Positions 50,159-58,937 of a DNA stretch of 62,419 bases are shown here, piece by piece. The notes under the pieces are model-generated. The model was not told where the DNA came from. It did not search any database and was given only the letters and a program-made list of their open reading frames with translations. The DNA is from Acrocarpospora pleiomorpha (GTDB lineage Bacteria; Actinomycetota; Actinomycetes; Streptosporangiales; Streptosporangiaceae). The position numbers and the translations under genes were made by a program. Each line of letters begins with the position of its first letter. The first letter of the stretch is position 1. The stretch covers positions 1 through 62,419 of the forward strand of contig NZ_BLAF01000064.1 in NCBI RefSeq assembly GCF_009687885.1. Reading direction: 5' to 3'.

Positions 50159-51079
50159 ATGTCGAAGCTCGCGTACCTGGGCCCAGAGGGCACCTTCTGT
50201 GAGGCCGCCCTGCGAATCCTGGCGCCCGACGCCGAGCGCCTGCCGTGCGCCAACGTCGGCGCCGCACTTGACGCCGTTCGCCGGGGAGAGGCCGATGGCG
50301 CGGTCGTGCCGCTGGAGAACTCGCTGGAGGGTGCCATCACGCAGACCCTCGACGAGTTCGCGTGGGGCGAACCGCTGCTGATCGTCGCTGAACTGCTGCT
50401 GCCGGTCGAGTTCTCCCTGCTGGTCCGGCCGGGCACGGAGATGCGGCAGATCAAGCGCTTGGTCACCCATCCGGCCGCGCACACCCAGTGCCGCAACTTC
50501 ATCGAGCGCGAACTGCCGGGAGCGGTGGTCATCCACGCCTCGTCGACTGCCGCCGCCGCGCAGGAGGTGTCCAACCCCGAATCTCCGTACGACGCGGCGA
50601 TCAGTCCGGCCATCGCCGGTGAGCTTTACGGCCTTTCCGAGGTCGCCTCGGGGGTGGGGGACCGCACGGATACGGTCACCCGTTTCGTGCAGGTCTCTCC
50701 GTGTGGGCCGCTGCCTGAGCCGACCGGTGCGGATCGCACGTCGATGGTCGCTTTTCTGAAGGATGACCACGCCGGTGCGCTGCTGGAAATGTTGAGCGAG
50801 TTCGCGGTGCGCGGAGTCAACCTGAGCCGGATCGAGTCCCGCCCGACTGGTGATGGAATCGGCCGTTATTTCTTCCATTTCGACTGTGAAGGGCATGTCG
50901 CGGACGCCCGAGTCGGAGAGGCGCTTAGCGGATTGCATCGAATTTGCGGGGATCTGCGCTTCTTGGGCAGCTATCCTCGGGCCGACCAAGTCCCCACACA
51001 GATCAGGACCGGCACCGGCGACGCCGAATTCGCCGAGGCCGCTGACTGGCTGACACGAATGCGCGCCGGACAAGTCTAG
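50159..51079 (+). CDS. pheA: prephenate dehydratase
   Basis: 306 residues. KLAYLGPEGTFCEAALRILA, AVVPLENSLEGAITQTLDEF, HPAAHTQCRNFIERELPGAV, and DRTDTVTRFVQVSP hold the substrate site, with the catalytic Thr in DTVTRF. The ACT domain follows: MVAFLKDDHAGALLEMLSEF, then GVNLSRIESRPTGDGIGRYF with the Phe-binding ESRP. It turns prephenate into phenylpyruvate on the way to phenylalanine, with feedback by Phe. A hairpin terminator comes 52 bases after its stop. Confidence 0.95.
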   Translation: MSKLAYLGPEGTFCEAALRILAPDAERLPCANVGAALDAVRRGEADGAVVPLENSLEGAITQTLDEFAWGEPLLIVAELLLPVEFSLLVRPGTEMRQIKRLVTHPAAHTQCRNFIERELPGAVVIHASSTAAAAQEVSNPESPYDAAISPAIAGELYGLSEVASGVGDRTDTVTRFVQVSPCGPLPEPTGADRTSMVAFLKDDHAGALLEMLSEFAVRGVNLSRIESRPTGDGIGRYFFHFDCEGHVADARVGEALSGLHRICGDLRFLGSYPRADQVPTQIRTGTGDAEFAEAADWLTRMRAGQV

Positions 51080-51131
51080 ATTTATCGAGTTCCGTAAGTA
51101 CAGTGAACATGTATTCACTCGACATGCCGTT

Positions 51132-51176
51132 GAATACCCCTATCGTCGCCTCGTAAGGCGACGATAGTGGGTATTC
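51132..51176 (+). terminator. strong hairpin terminator after pheA
   Basis: GAATACCC at 51132 pairs with GGGTATTC at 51169-51176, and ATCGTCGCCT with AGGCGACGAT inside, closing a CGTA tetraloop. It gives an 18-bp stem with one internal bulge. Upstream, AGTGAACATGTATTCACT near 51099 is a smaller symmetric element. Confidence 0.8.
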
Positions 51177-51269
51177 GATTACCCGGATTTCCTTGGATTT
51201 CCCGGGCCAACGGGGCTATTGCCGGATTCATCGCTGCGGTCATCGGCGCGGATTCGGGGAGTTGCTTCG

Positions 51270-51480
51270 ATGCACAGGCACAAACGGGATGATTTCTACA
51301 TCGTCGGTGAAGGCGTCCACGAGAAGTCCGCCCTGCGGCGGCCCTCCACTACCGAGGAGGTCCGCCGCTTCCGTTTCTCCCGTCTCGGTCCGTGGGGCCC
51401 GTCGTCGATCCCGAGCTGTGCGCCAAACTGGCCAGGGCGATGACCGCGCCGGAGGCCGACGGCGCCCACGGGTCGCCCGC
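51270..51480 (+). pseudogene. haem peroxidase-family N-terminal remnant
   Basis: From the ATG at 51270: MHRHKRDDFYIVGEGVHEKS, then ALRRPSTTEEVRRFRFSRLG. One frame over, from 51392, GPVVDPELCAKLARAMTAPE continues with ADGAHGSPAWLA. The two read as the start of an actinobacterial peroxidase-type protein (FRFSRLGP followed by a helical AxxMT segment), broken by a frameshift and missing everything after. The rest of 51480-51741 has no supported gene. Confidence 0.45.
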
Positions 51481-51741
51481 GTGGCTGGCGTGCTGGAGGT
51501 GGCCGGCCACGACATCGGGGTCACGCCGTCGCGGTGGAAGTCGGCCATCGGGCCGCTCATGCTGTCGACGATCTTCTGGCTGCCATGTGATGGGAAACAC
51601 GGCGGCTGGTTTGGCGCAGCCGCGGTGAGAACTGACACGAAGGCAAATGGCGCCGGTGAGCTGTCTGGACCCGGGTTTGGAGATCGCCTGCGGTGTCTAT
51701 ATGGGGCGCGGGCGGTAGCCGTATCTCGGTAGCCTTTGATT

Positions 51742-53004
51742 GTGATTGACCTGCGAACCCTCCGTGATGATCCGGACCGGCTCCGGGCGTCGCAGCGTGC
51801 CCGTGGCGAGGATGACTCGATCGTGGACGCGCTGCTCTCGCTCGACGAGCGCCGACGTGCCGCGCTGACCTCGTTCGAATCGCTGCGCGCAGAGCAGAAG
51901 AGCATCGGCAAGTCGGTGTCCAAGGCGTCGGGGGGTGAGCGGCAGGCGCTGCTCGATCGGGCCAAGGAGCTGGCGGCGCAGGTGAAGGCCGCCGAGGTGG
52001 CCTCCGAGCAGCTCGGTGGCGAGCTCGACGAGCTGGTCATGCAGGTGCCCAACCTCGTCGAGGACGGCGCCCCGCACGGCGGCGAGGACGACTATGTGGT
52101 CCTGGAGGAGGTCGGCACGCCACGCGTGTTCGATTTCACCCCGCGCGACCACCTGGAACTCGGCGAGATGCTGGGCGCCATCGACATGGAGCGTGGCGCC
52201 AAGGTCTCCGGATCGCGGTTCTTCTTCCTGCGCGGGGCCGGCGCCAGGCTGCAGCTCGGGCTGCTCAACATGGCGATGCAGCAGGCCATCGAGGTGGGCT
52301 TCACGCCGATGATCACGCCGGTGCTGGTCAAGCCGGAGTCGATGCAGGGCACCGGGTTCACGATCGCCCACGACAGCGAGATCTACCGGCTCCCCGAGGA
52401 CGATCTCTACCTGGTCGGCACCTCCGAGGTCCCGCTCGCCGCCTACCACGCGGACGAGATCCTGGATCAGACCTCCCTTCCGTCGCGCTATGCGGGCTGG
52501 TCGTCCTGCTTCCGCCGCGAAGCCGGGTCGTACGGCAAGGACACCCGTGGCATCATCCGCGTCCACCAGTTCGACAAGGTGGAGATGTTCTCCTTCTGCC
52601 GTCCCGAGGAGGCGTCCGAGGAACATCGGCGGCTGCTGGCATGGGAGAAGGAGATGCTGGACAAGGTCGAACTGCCGTACCGGGTGATCGACACGGCGGC
52701 CGGTGATCTGGGGATGTCGGCAGCCAGGAAGTTCGACTGCGAGGCGTGGATTCCGACCCAGGGCCGGTACCGGGAGCTCACTTCGACGTCCAACTGCACG
52801 CAGTTCCAGGCGCGCCGCCTGAAAGTGCGCTATCGCGACGACGACGGCCGTCCGCAGCATGTGGCGACACTGAACGGCACGCTGGCGACCACACGCTGGA
52901 TCGTGGCGATCCTGGAGAATCACCAGCAGGCGGACGGTTCGGTCGTCGTGCCCAAGGCGCTACGGCCGTATGTGGGGCTGGACGTGCTGGAACCGCTCAA
53001 GTAG
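51742..53004 (+). CDS. serS: seryl-tRNA synthetase
   Basis: 420 residues from the GTG at 51742, which gives the standard start MIDLRTLRDDPDRLRASQRA; a TTG at 51736 is the alternative. The N-terminal coiled coil binds the long variable arm of tRNA-Ser. Motif 2 is SSCFRREAGSYGKDTRGIIR, motif 3 region STSNCTQFQARRLKVRY and NGTLATTRWIVAILENHQ. VGTSEVPLAAYHADEIL is the serine/adenylate site. It is full length and surely essential. A tRNA-Ser gene lies 6 kb downstream. Confidence 0.96.
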   Translation: MIDLRTLRDDPDRLRASQRARGEDDSIVDALLSLDERRRAALTSFESLRAEQKSIGKSVSKASGGERQALLDRAKELAAQVKAAEVASEQLGGELDELVMQVPNLVEDGAPHGGEDDYVVLEEVGTPRVFDFTPRDHLELGEMLGAIDMERGAKVSGSRFFFLRGAGARLQLGLLNMAMQQAIEVGFTPMITPVLVKPESMQGTGFTIAHDSEIYRLPEDDLYLVGTSEVPLAAYHADEILDQTSLPSRYAGWSSCFRREAGSYGKDTRGIIRVHQFDKVEMFSFCRPEEASEEHRRLLAWEKEMLDKVELPYRVIDTAAGDLGMSAARKFDCEAWIPTQGRYRELTSTSNCTQFQARRLKVRYRDDDGRPQHVATLNGTLATTRWIVAILENHQQADGSVVVPKALRPYVGLDVLEPLK

Positions 53005-53062
53005 GGGCAAGCACTCCGCACGGCTACCTGTGGGGTTGCAGCCACGTGGCTTTTGCTCCCAT

Positions 53063-53216
53063 CTTGCAGGGCTTGCGGCGGCGGGGCTCGCCGCTACTCG
53101 CGGGGCTTGCGCCACATCGCTTGCCGCCATTTGCGTGTTGGCCACTTGCGGTCGTTGCATGGGGGTTGCGGCGCTTGCGGGTTGTTGCGGGGCTTGCGCA
53201 AGACGTGACGCTTGCC
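53063..53216. repeat. CTTGC-rich low-complexity stretch after serS
   Basis: In 154 bases CTTGC occurs eight times (first at 53063, last at 53212), usually as GGCTTGCGG, with further TTGCGG copies between. No gene was found in 53005-53375. The stretch is cytosine-poor on this strand, and is followed by the serS terminator. Confidence 0.6.
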
Positions 53217-53221
53217 GTACC

Positions 53222-53287
53222 CGATCTAGACGCCGAAGGCGGGCTCCTTGTGGGGGCCCGCCTTCGGTGTGTCAGTGGTCTAGATCG
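53222..53287 (+). terminator. nested hairpin terminator of serS
   Basis: CCGAAGGCGGGC at 53233-53244 pairs perfectly with GCCCGCCTTCGG at 53256-53267. Outside it CGATCTAGA (53222-53230) mirrors TCTAGATCG (53279-53287). The inner stem alone is a strong terminator; the outer pair is unusual. Confidence 0.8.
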
Positions 53288-53375
53288 CTATTTCGCGACC
53301 CCACGGCCTGGTCGGGGCGACCGAGCGTCACCCGATCGCGTCCGATAAAACCCGGAATGCGCGAAATATCGGCTT

Positions 53376-53579
53376 CTAGAGGGCGCGTACCTGCGACGCC
53401 TGCGGGCCCTTGGGGCCCTCGGTGACCTCGAACTCCACGCGCTGGCCGTCTTCCAGGTTCCGGTAGCCGTTACCCGAGATCGCGGAGAAGTGGACGAACA
53501 CGTCCGGCGCGCCGCCGTCCGGGGCGATGAAGCCGAAGCCCTTTTCAGCGTTGAACCACTTGACGGTTCCCTGAGCCAT
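53376..53579 (-). CDS. csp: cold-shock domain protein
   Basis: 67 residues: MAQGTVKWFNAEKGFGFIAP with RNP1 KGFGFI, then DVFVHFSAISGNGYRNLEDG with RNP2 VFVHF, and FEVTEGPKGPQASQVRAL. A typical single-domain CspA-type RNA chaperone. The 240-base gap to the divergent HAD gene leaves room for the long 5' leader usual for these genes. AGGGAG precedes the ATG. Confidence 0.96.
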   Translation of the reverse strand: MAQGTVKWFNAEKGFGFIAPDGGAPDVFVHFSAISGNGYRNLEDGQRVEFEVTEGPKGPQASQVRAL

Positions 53580-53820
53580 TAACGCTCTCCCTAAGGAAGT
53601 GAATCTTGGGGTACACACCTCGCGCACCCCGGTGTGTCGCACAGCTCCCCGGGTGGCTCATATCAGTCGAACTGGTTTCGCGCTTGCGGGAACAGCTAAT
53701 ACAACGCCATGCCATCTAACACTATGGCGGACCCGGGGTGTTCCATGTCCGGGGGAGAATTCTTCTCCTGACATCCCCTTGTACGGCGCGGACGCATCAC
53801 AGTGCAAACTGGAACGTGTT

Positions 53821-54651
53821 ATGGCTAGCCCGCATCTCCATCACCGCCCATCCCAGCTTCCTCGTCTGATCGCGACAGACCTGGACGGCACCGCCCTGCG
53901 CTCCGACGGAACCATCTCCCCGCGCACCGCCGCCGCCTTCGCCACCGTCGAACAAGCCGGTTCCACCCTCGTCTTCGTCACCGGCCGCCCACCCCGCTGG
54001 ATGCACGCCGTCGCCGACGTGCTCCGCCACCGTGGCCTGGCCATCTGCGCGAACGGCGCACTCGTCTACGACCTGCACACCGAGACCATCGTCGAGTCCC
54101 ACCTGATCGACCAGCCGACCCTCGCCGAAACGGTACGGCGGCTGCGATTCGAGATACCCGAATTAACGTTCGCCGTGGAGTACGAGGGCGGATTCGCGCA
54201 CGAATCAGCCTTTCGATTGGGCAGCTGGGACGCGGACCGCATCGGCGTCGCGAGCGTACGCGCCCCCACGCTGATCTCCCGCCCCTGCGCGAAATTGCTC
54301 GCACTCCATCCATCGATGGGACCAGACGAGCTTTATCGGCGTGTTCATGCGCTTGTGGGGGATTTGGTAACTGCGACCCATTCGAGCGGACGCGCGTTGA
54401 TGGAGATCAGCGCCCACGGCATCACAAAGGCCTCCGCATTGGCCGGGCTCACCGTACGCAACCAGATCAAAGCCGAAGAGGTGGTGGCATTCGGGGACAT
54501 GCCCAACGACCTGCCGATGCTGACCTGGGCCGGAACCTCCTATGCCGTCGCCAACGCCCATCCCGACGTCCTGGCGGCCGTGGACCACGTGACCAGCACG
54601 AACAACGACGACGGAGTGGCCCAGGTGCTGGAGCGCCTGTACCGAAACTAA
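53821..54651 (+). CDS. HAD-superfamily (Cof-type) phosphatase
   Basis: 276 residues. Motif I LIATDLDGTALRSDGTISPR with both catalytic Asp residues, motif II VFVTGRPPRW, motif III Lys in GITKASALAGL and motif IV VVAFGDMPNDLPML. The cap domain is the Cof type between motifs II and III. It hydrolyses small phosphometabolites, probably sugar or flavin/pyridoxal phosphates. It ends three bases before a 14-bp hairpin shared with the convergent bpa gene. Confidence 0.93.
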   Translation: MASPHLHHRPSQLPRLIATDLDGTALRSDGTISPRTAAAFATVEQAGSTLVFVTGRPPRWMHAVADVLRHRGLAICANGALVYDLHTETIVESHLIDQPTLAETVRRLRFEIPELTFAVEYEGGFAHESAFRLGSWDADRIGVASVRAPTLISRPCAKLLALHPSMGPDELYRRVHALVGDLVTATHSSGRALMEISAHGITKASALAGLTVRNQIKAEEVVAFGDMPNDLPMLTWAGTSYAVANAHPDVLAAVDHVTSTNNDDGVAQVLERLYRN

Positions 54652-54653
54652 AG

Positions 54654-54685
54654 CCAGATACGGCCGCGACTGCGGCCGTATCTGG
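54654..54685. terminator. bidirectional terminator between HAD and bpa genes
   Basis: CCAGATACGGCCGC at 54654-54667 pairs perfectly with GCGGCCGTATCTGG at 54672-54685 around a GACT loop. It lies between two convergent stops and serves either direction. Confidence 0.9.
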
Positions 54686-54691
54686 GCGGAT

Positions 54692-55216
54692 TTAGAGGTA
54701 CGGGCCGGACGCGCGCTGCCCGTGATCGTCGGGTTGGCCCTGGTTGAGGCCACCGGGCAGAGCACGTCGCATTTGTTCAAGTTGAGCGCGAGCGGCCATT
54801 TGCTGCGCGAACAGGGTGGTCTGGATGCCGTGGAACAAGCCTTCCAGCCAGCCGACCAGCTGGGCATGCGCGACCCGAAGCTCGGCCTCGCTCGGCGGCT
54901 CGCCCTTCTCGTCATCGGTGAACGGCAGCGAGAGCCGCTCCAGCTCATCCACGAGCTCCGGCGCGAGACCGTCCTCCAGCTCCTTGATGGAGCTGGAATG
55001 GATCTCTTTGAGCCGTTTGCGGCTCGGCACGTCCAGCGGCGCCGCGCGAACCTCTTCCAGCAGCTGGCGGATCATGCTGCCAATACGCATCACCTTCGCC
55101 GGCTGTTCGACCAGGTCGGCGATGGAGCGCTCTTCGGGTTCCCCCTTGTCCCCACCGAGCGAAAGTCCCTCAGGACCCACGACCACCACGTGCGGGGTGC
55201 TTTCCTCAGCGTTCAT
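54692..55216 (-). CDS. bpa: bacterial proteasome activator Bpa/PafE
   Basis: 174 residues. EQPAKVMRIGSMIRQLLEEV and RAAPLDVPSRKRLKEIHSSS, then IKELEDGLAPELVDELERLS, and SEAELRVAHAQLVGWLEGLF HGIQ, are the four-helix bundle of the dodecameric ring. The C-terminus ends ASGPYL, the place of the GQYL-type tail that docks into the 20S proteasome; the residue before Tyr is Pro instead of Gln. It opens the proteasome gate without ATP. The gene for the quinone oxidoreductase lies just upstream in the same direction, 5 bases away. Confidence 0.9.
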   Translation of the reverse strand: MNAEESTPHVVVVGPEGLSLGGDKGEPEERSIADLVEQPAKVMRIGSMIRQLLEEVRAAPLDVPSRKRLKEIHSSSIKELEDGLAPELVDELERLSLPFTDDEKGEPPSEAELRVAHAQLVGWLEGLFHGIQTTLFAQQMAARAQLEQMRRALPGGLNQGQPDDHGQRASGPYL

Positions 55217-55221
55217 AGCTC

Positions 55222-56169
55222 TCAACTTACTAGCAGGATCTTCCCGACGTGGTCCCCGCGTTCGAGCAGCCGATGCGCCTCCGCCGCGTGCTCCATCGGG
55301 ATCCGGGCGTGGATCACCGGCTTGATCGCGCCCGCGCTCACCAGCGGCCAGACATTCTCCGCCACACCCCGGCAGATCACCCCTTTCTCATCCGCCGGAC
55401 GCCCCCGCAACCCCGCCGCGCTGACCGACCCCCGCTTGCCGAGCAGCTTGCCGAGATCGAGCTCCCCGACCGCGCCGCCCTGCAACCCGATCACCACAAG
55501 CCGCCCGCCGGTGTTGAGCGCGTCCACGTTCTGTTTGAGGTATTTCGCCCCGATGATGTCGAGGATCACGTCGGCTCGCCTGGTAGAAAAGTCCTCCTCT
55601 CGGTAGTTGATTCCTTCATCCGCTCCGAGCTCCAGACAGCGCGCGACCTTCTCCGCCGACCCCGCGGTGACGATCACACGCGAGCCGAACGCCTTCGCGA
55701 GCTGGATGGCCATCGTGCCGATGCCGCTCGCGCCGCCGTGGATCAGCAGCGTCTCGCCCTTGCGCAGCCGCGCGCTCATGAAAACATTGGCCCAGACCGT
55801 GCAGGCGACCTCGGGCAGCGAAGCCGCGTCGACCAGCGCCGTCGGCGCGGGCATCACCTGCTGCCACGGCACGGCGACGCGCTCGGCGTACCCACCGCCC
55901 GCCAGCAGAGCGGTCACCTCGTCACCGGCGCGCAGTCCGTCCACACCGGACCCGATTTCGGAGATGACGCCGGAACATTCCAGCCCGGGGATTTCGGAGG
56001 CACCCTTCGGCGGCGGGTAGAAGCCCTGCCGCTGCAGCAGGTCCGCCCGGTTCACCGCGGAAGCGGCCACGTCAACGACCACTTCCCCTGGCCCGGGCAC
56101 TGGATCGGGGACTTCCTGCCAGGTGAGTACGTCCGGCCCGCCGGGGGCCGAAATCATGATGGCTCGCAT
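55222..56169 (-). CDS. NAD(P)H quinone oxidoreductase, PIG3 family (MDR superfamily)
   Basis: 315 residues from the ATG at 56169 (MRAIMISAPGGPDVLTWQEV). The GroES-like domain includes SAVNRADLLQRQGFYPPPKG and IPGLECSGVISEIG. The NADPH Rossmann domain includes LLIHGGASGIGTMAIQLAKA. YREEDFSTRRADVILDIIGA and GALEAADAHR-like final helices complete the fold. No zinc ligands are seen, as in zeta-crystallin/PIG3 relatives. It reduces quinones or reactive enones. Together with bpa it makes a two-gene operon. Confidence 0.93.
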   Translation of the reverse strand: MRAIMISAPGGPDVLTWQEVPDPVPGPGEVVVDVAASAVNRADLLQRQGFYPPPKGASEIPGLECSGVISEIGSGVDGLRAGDEVTALLAGGGYAERVAVPWQQVMPAPTALVDAASLPEVACTVWANVFMSARLRKGETLLIHGGASGIGTMAIQLAKAFGSRVIVTAGSAEKVARCLELGADEGINYREEDFSTRRADVILDIIGAKYLKQNVDALNTGGRLVVIGLQGGAVGELDLGKLLGKRGSVSAAGLRGRPADEKGVICRGVAENVWPLVSAGAIKPVIHARIPMEHAAEAHRLLERGDHVGKILLVS

Positions 56170-56284
56170 GTCACCTAAAGTAACGGAGAGGCGAACTCGA
56201 CGGTTGGTCACGTTCGTTGTGTTACGGGGCGCTAACCTTCAATGTGGTTGCTGCCCCTTTAGCCCATCCCGAGGGGGAAACACG

Positions 56285-58837
56285 GTGGCAAGACACGATC
56301 GTGAGGATCCCCATTCTCTCGAAGACCAGTTGGCCTGGCTAGACGCGATCAAGGAAATGCCGGACGAGGTGGACATCGCGGTAAGCGCTGTCACCGCGTC
56401 CTCTTTGGCGTCCTCTGCCCCCGTAGGCCCTCCGCCGGCGCCGCCGGAGGAGGCATCGCCCTACCCCAAAGATCCATGGCTGTCGGTTCCGTCCGAACCG
56501 TCCTCCGGCCAGCTGTTCCGCTCTTCGGTCGATTCCGGGTACGGCACCGATGCCCCCCCGGCTTCGGACGACGACGCCCCAACCAACCCGCCCGCGGAGC
56601 CAGGCCCCTTCGTCGGCGGTCGAGGTGCGTTCGGGGAGTCGCCGGTTGATACGGATTCGTACAACGTCGGGGCATTTGGTGGTTCGGACGGGCGTACCTC
56701 ATACGCGGGCGATCAGGACGCCGTCGACGAGCCGGTCCGCGGCTGGCTGGAACCGGCACGCCCGGTCGCCGACTCCGACCCCGGCGAGGCCGAACGTTTC
56801 ACTGGACCGATCCCGATCGAGCGCTTAGGGGCCGCTGGGCGGGACGAGCACACCACTGAGCGTTTCGGCGGGTTCGGCACGCGGGACGGCGTCTCCGGCC
56901 AGGACAGTTCATTTGGGACGCAGGAGGGCGGCTTCGGAGGAACGGAGCGCCCCTTCGCGAAAGACAACCCGTTCGGGGCGGAGGATGGTCCGTTCCGGCA
57001 GGACAGTTCAACCGGTCAGGACAGCTCGCCGTCCGGTGCGTTCCGGCAGGACAGCTCATTCGGCACGAAGGACGGCACGTTCGGCCAGGATGGCTCTTTT
57101 GGGCAGGACGGCGCCGACGGTTCGGCTGCTTCCAAGGAGAGCTCGTTCGGGAGGAGCGGCGCGTTCGGGTCGAAGGACGGGCAGGACAGCTCATTCGACA
57201 CCAAAGACGATCCTTTCGGCGCGAAGGACAACCCCTTCGGCGTCAGGGATACGCCATTCGGGTCCAGAGAAGGCTCCTTCGGCTCCTCTGAGACCGCTTT
57301 CGGGGCCAAAGACGGATCCTTCGGCACACAAGAGGACACTTTCGGCGCGAAGGACGACTCATTCGGCGCCAAGAGCGGCCCGTTCGGATCCAAAGGTGGC
57401 TCGTCCAGCACCCGCAGCGATCGTTTTGGCACCCGGGATGACTCCTTCGGCGGCCGAGAGGACACCCTCGGCTCTCGCGACTCGGGCAACACCGGCAATT
57501 TCCCCGACCCTCGCGACCTACGGGACTCGGGCAACACAGGCAACTTCCCCGACCCGCGCGATCTCCGCGAATCAGGAGATCCGCGCGACGGCCGCGACAC
57601 CGGTGAAGTACGGGGATTCAGCGACTTACGTGACTCCCGCAACGACAGCGGTCCCTTCGGCCTTCCGGCACGAGACGAGAACCGGCTCGGCGACCGCTTC
57701 GGCGGTTCCCTCCGCGAGGACCTCGCGGACCGCCCGGCATTCGATCGGGACCGTGACTCCGCCGACAAGGAGCCGTACCAGCCTCGTCGCCGCCAGGCCA
57801 CCCCGGCACCGGCCGCCGCGTTCGGCTCCCCGTCCCGAACCTCGTCCTCCCGCTCGGGCGGCAAACCCACCGCGGACAGCCTCGACCCCCTCAGCCTTCT
57901 CAAAGGCCGTAGAAACGCCCCCGAAAACGGCTGGCGCCGCCTGATCTACAAGGCCTCCGCCGGCATCATCAAACCCGGCGAATCCTCCGAAGTACGCCGC
58001 CGTCGGGACCTGATCGCCCGCGCCCGCACCCCAGTTGCCGCAGGCCACCACCGGGTAGCCGTACTCAGCCTCAAGGGCGGCGTCGGCAAGACCACCACCA
58101 CCGTCGGCCTGGGCGCCACCCTCGCCCAGGTACGCGGCGACCGGGTCATCGCCGTGGACGCCAACCCCGATCGTGGAACGCTCTCCGACAAGGTCGAACT
58201 AGAGACTTCCGCCACCATCCGCGACCTTCTCAACGAACGCGCTCAGATCCGCCGCTACGTCGACATCCGCGCCTTCACCTCCCAGACCCAGTCACGCCTG
58301 GAAATCCTCGGCTCCGACCGCGACCCCTCGGTCTCCGAGGCGTTCTCCGCCGCCGACTACCAGGCGGTCTCCCAGGTCCTGGAAAACTTCTACTCCATCT
58401 GCATCACCGACTGCGGCACCGGCCTCCTCCACTCCGCCATGTCCGGCGTCCTCGGCCTGGCCGACCAACTCGTCCTGGTCAGCTCCCCCTCCGTGGACGG
58501 CGCCCGAGCCGCCTCAGCCACCCTCGACTGGCTCGAAGCCCACCACTACGCGGACCTGGTCAAAGCAGCCTCAGTCGTCCTGTGCAGCGTCCGCCCCCGC
58601 TCCAAGTCCACGGTCGACCTCAACCGCCTCGAAGCCCACTTCGCGGCCCGCTGCCGCGCCGTCATCCGCGTGCCGTACGACCCGCACCTGGAAGAAGGCG
58701 CCGAAATCGACCTCGACCGCATGCAAGAACCCACCCAACAAGCCTTCCTCAAACTCGCCGCCTCCGTCGGCGACGGCTTCGCCGGCCCTCAGGCCTTCAC
58801 CGAACGCCGCTACTCCGAAATCCCCGACCAGCTCTAG
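56285..58837 (+). CDS. MinD/ParA-like ATPase with long disordered FG-repeat N-terminal region
   Basis: 850 residues from a GTG with GAGGGGG upstream. Residues 1-35 (DREDPHSLEDQLAWLDAIKE) look like a short interaction motif. About 36-545 are low-complexity, acidic and Gly/Ser-rich, with some two dozen FG dipeptides. From residue 590 the MinD-type ATPase follows: VAVLSLKGGVGKTTTTVGLG (deviant Walker A), VIAVDANPDRGTLSDKV, ICITDCGTGLLHSAMSGVLG and VRPRSKSTVDLNRLEAHF. Such ATPases occur with ESX/type VII secretion systems (EspI-like), but no secretion genes are nearby. It probably forms ATP-dependent dimers at a membrane or condensate. Confidence 0.9.
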   Translation: MARHDREDPHSLEDQLAWLDAIKEMPDEVDIAVSAVTASSLASSAPVGPPPAPPEEASPYPKDPWLSVPSEPSSGQLFRSSVDSGYGTDAPPASDDDAPTNPPAEPGPFVGGRGAFGESPVDTDSYNVGAFGGSDGRTSYAGDQDAVDEPVRGWLEPARPVADSDPGEAERFTGPIPIERLGAAGRDEHTTERFGGFGTRDGVSGQDSSFGTQEGGFGGTERPFAKDNPFGAEDGPFRQDSSTGQDSSPSGAFRQDSSFGTKDGTFGQDGSFGQDGADGSAASKESSFGRSGAFGSKDGQDSSFDTKDDPFGAKDNPFGVRDTPFGSREGSFGSSETAFGAKDGSFGTQEDTFGAKDDSFGAKSGPFGSKGGSSSTRSDRFGTRDDSFGGREDTLGSRDSGNTGNFPDPRDLRDSGNTGNFPDPRDLRESGDPRDGRDTGEVRGFSDLRDSRNDSGPFGLPARDENRLGDRFGGSLREDLADRPAFDRDRDSADKEPYQPRRRQATPAPAAAFGSPSRTSSSRSGGKPTADSLDPLSLLKGRRNAPENGWRRLIYKASAGIIKPGESSEVRRRRDLIARARTPVAAGHHRVAVLSLKGGVGKTTTTVGLGATLAQVRGDRVIAVDANPDRGTLSDKVELETSATIRDLLNERAQIRRYVDIRAFTSQTQSRLEILGSDRDPSVSEAFSAADYQAVSQVLENFYSICITDCGTGLLHSAMSGVLGLADQLVLVSSPSVDGARAASATLDWLEAHHYADLVKAASVVLCSVRPRSKSTVDLNRLEAHFAARCRAVIRVPYDPHLEEGAEIDLDRMQEPTQQAFLKLAASVGDGFAGPQAFTERRYSEIPDQL
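57190..57560 (+). repeat. 21-bp heptad repeats and a 45-bp duplication in the MinD-like gene
   Basis: About a dozen heptads of the form FGAKDxS follow each other (FGAKDNP, FGVRDTP, FGSREGS, FGSSETA, FGAKDGS, FGTQEDT and so on). Then SGNTGNFPDPRDLR occurs twice in tandem. The DNA copies of TTCGGCGCGAAGGAC-like units are similar but not identical. Confidence 0.85.
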
Positions 58838-58845
58838 GCGCCTCC

Positions 58846-58874
58846 CTCTCCCGCTTCCCCCCGAAGCGGGAGAG
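58846..58874 (+). terminator. terminator after the MinD-like gene
   Basis: CTCTCCCGCTTC at 58846-58857 pairs perfectly with GAAGCGGGAGAG at 58863-58874 around five C residues. Confidence 0.88.
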
Positions 58875-58937
58875 ACCGCCTACTCAGTCGCGCCCCCACC
58901 CACCAACCCACTAAAGTGCACTCCAGACACACAACCA

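Noticed and set aside
51193..51732. 179-residue plus-strand frame before serS
   Set aside because: Composition is Arg/Ser-rich and part of it is a shifted reading of the peroxidase-like remnant.
57190..57560. Possible non-coding tandem array
   Set aside because: The unit length is a multiple of three and the reading frame of the MinD-like gene is kept throughout.
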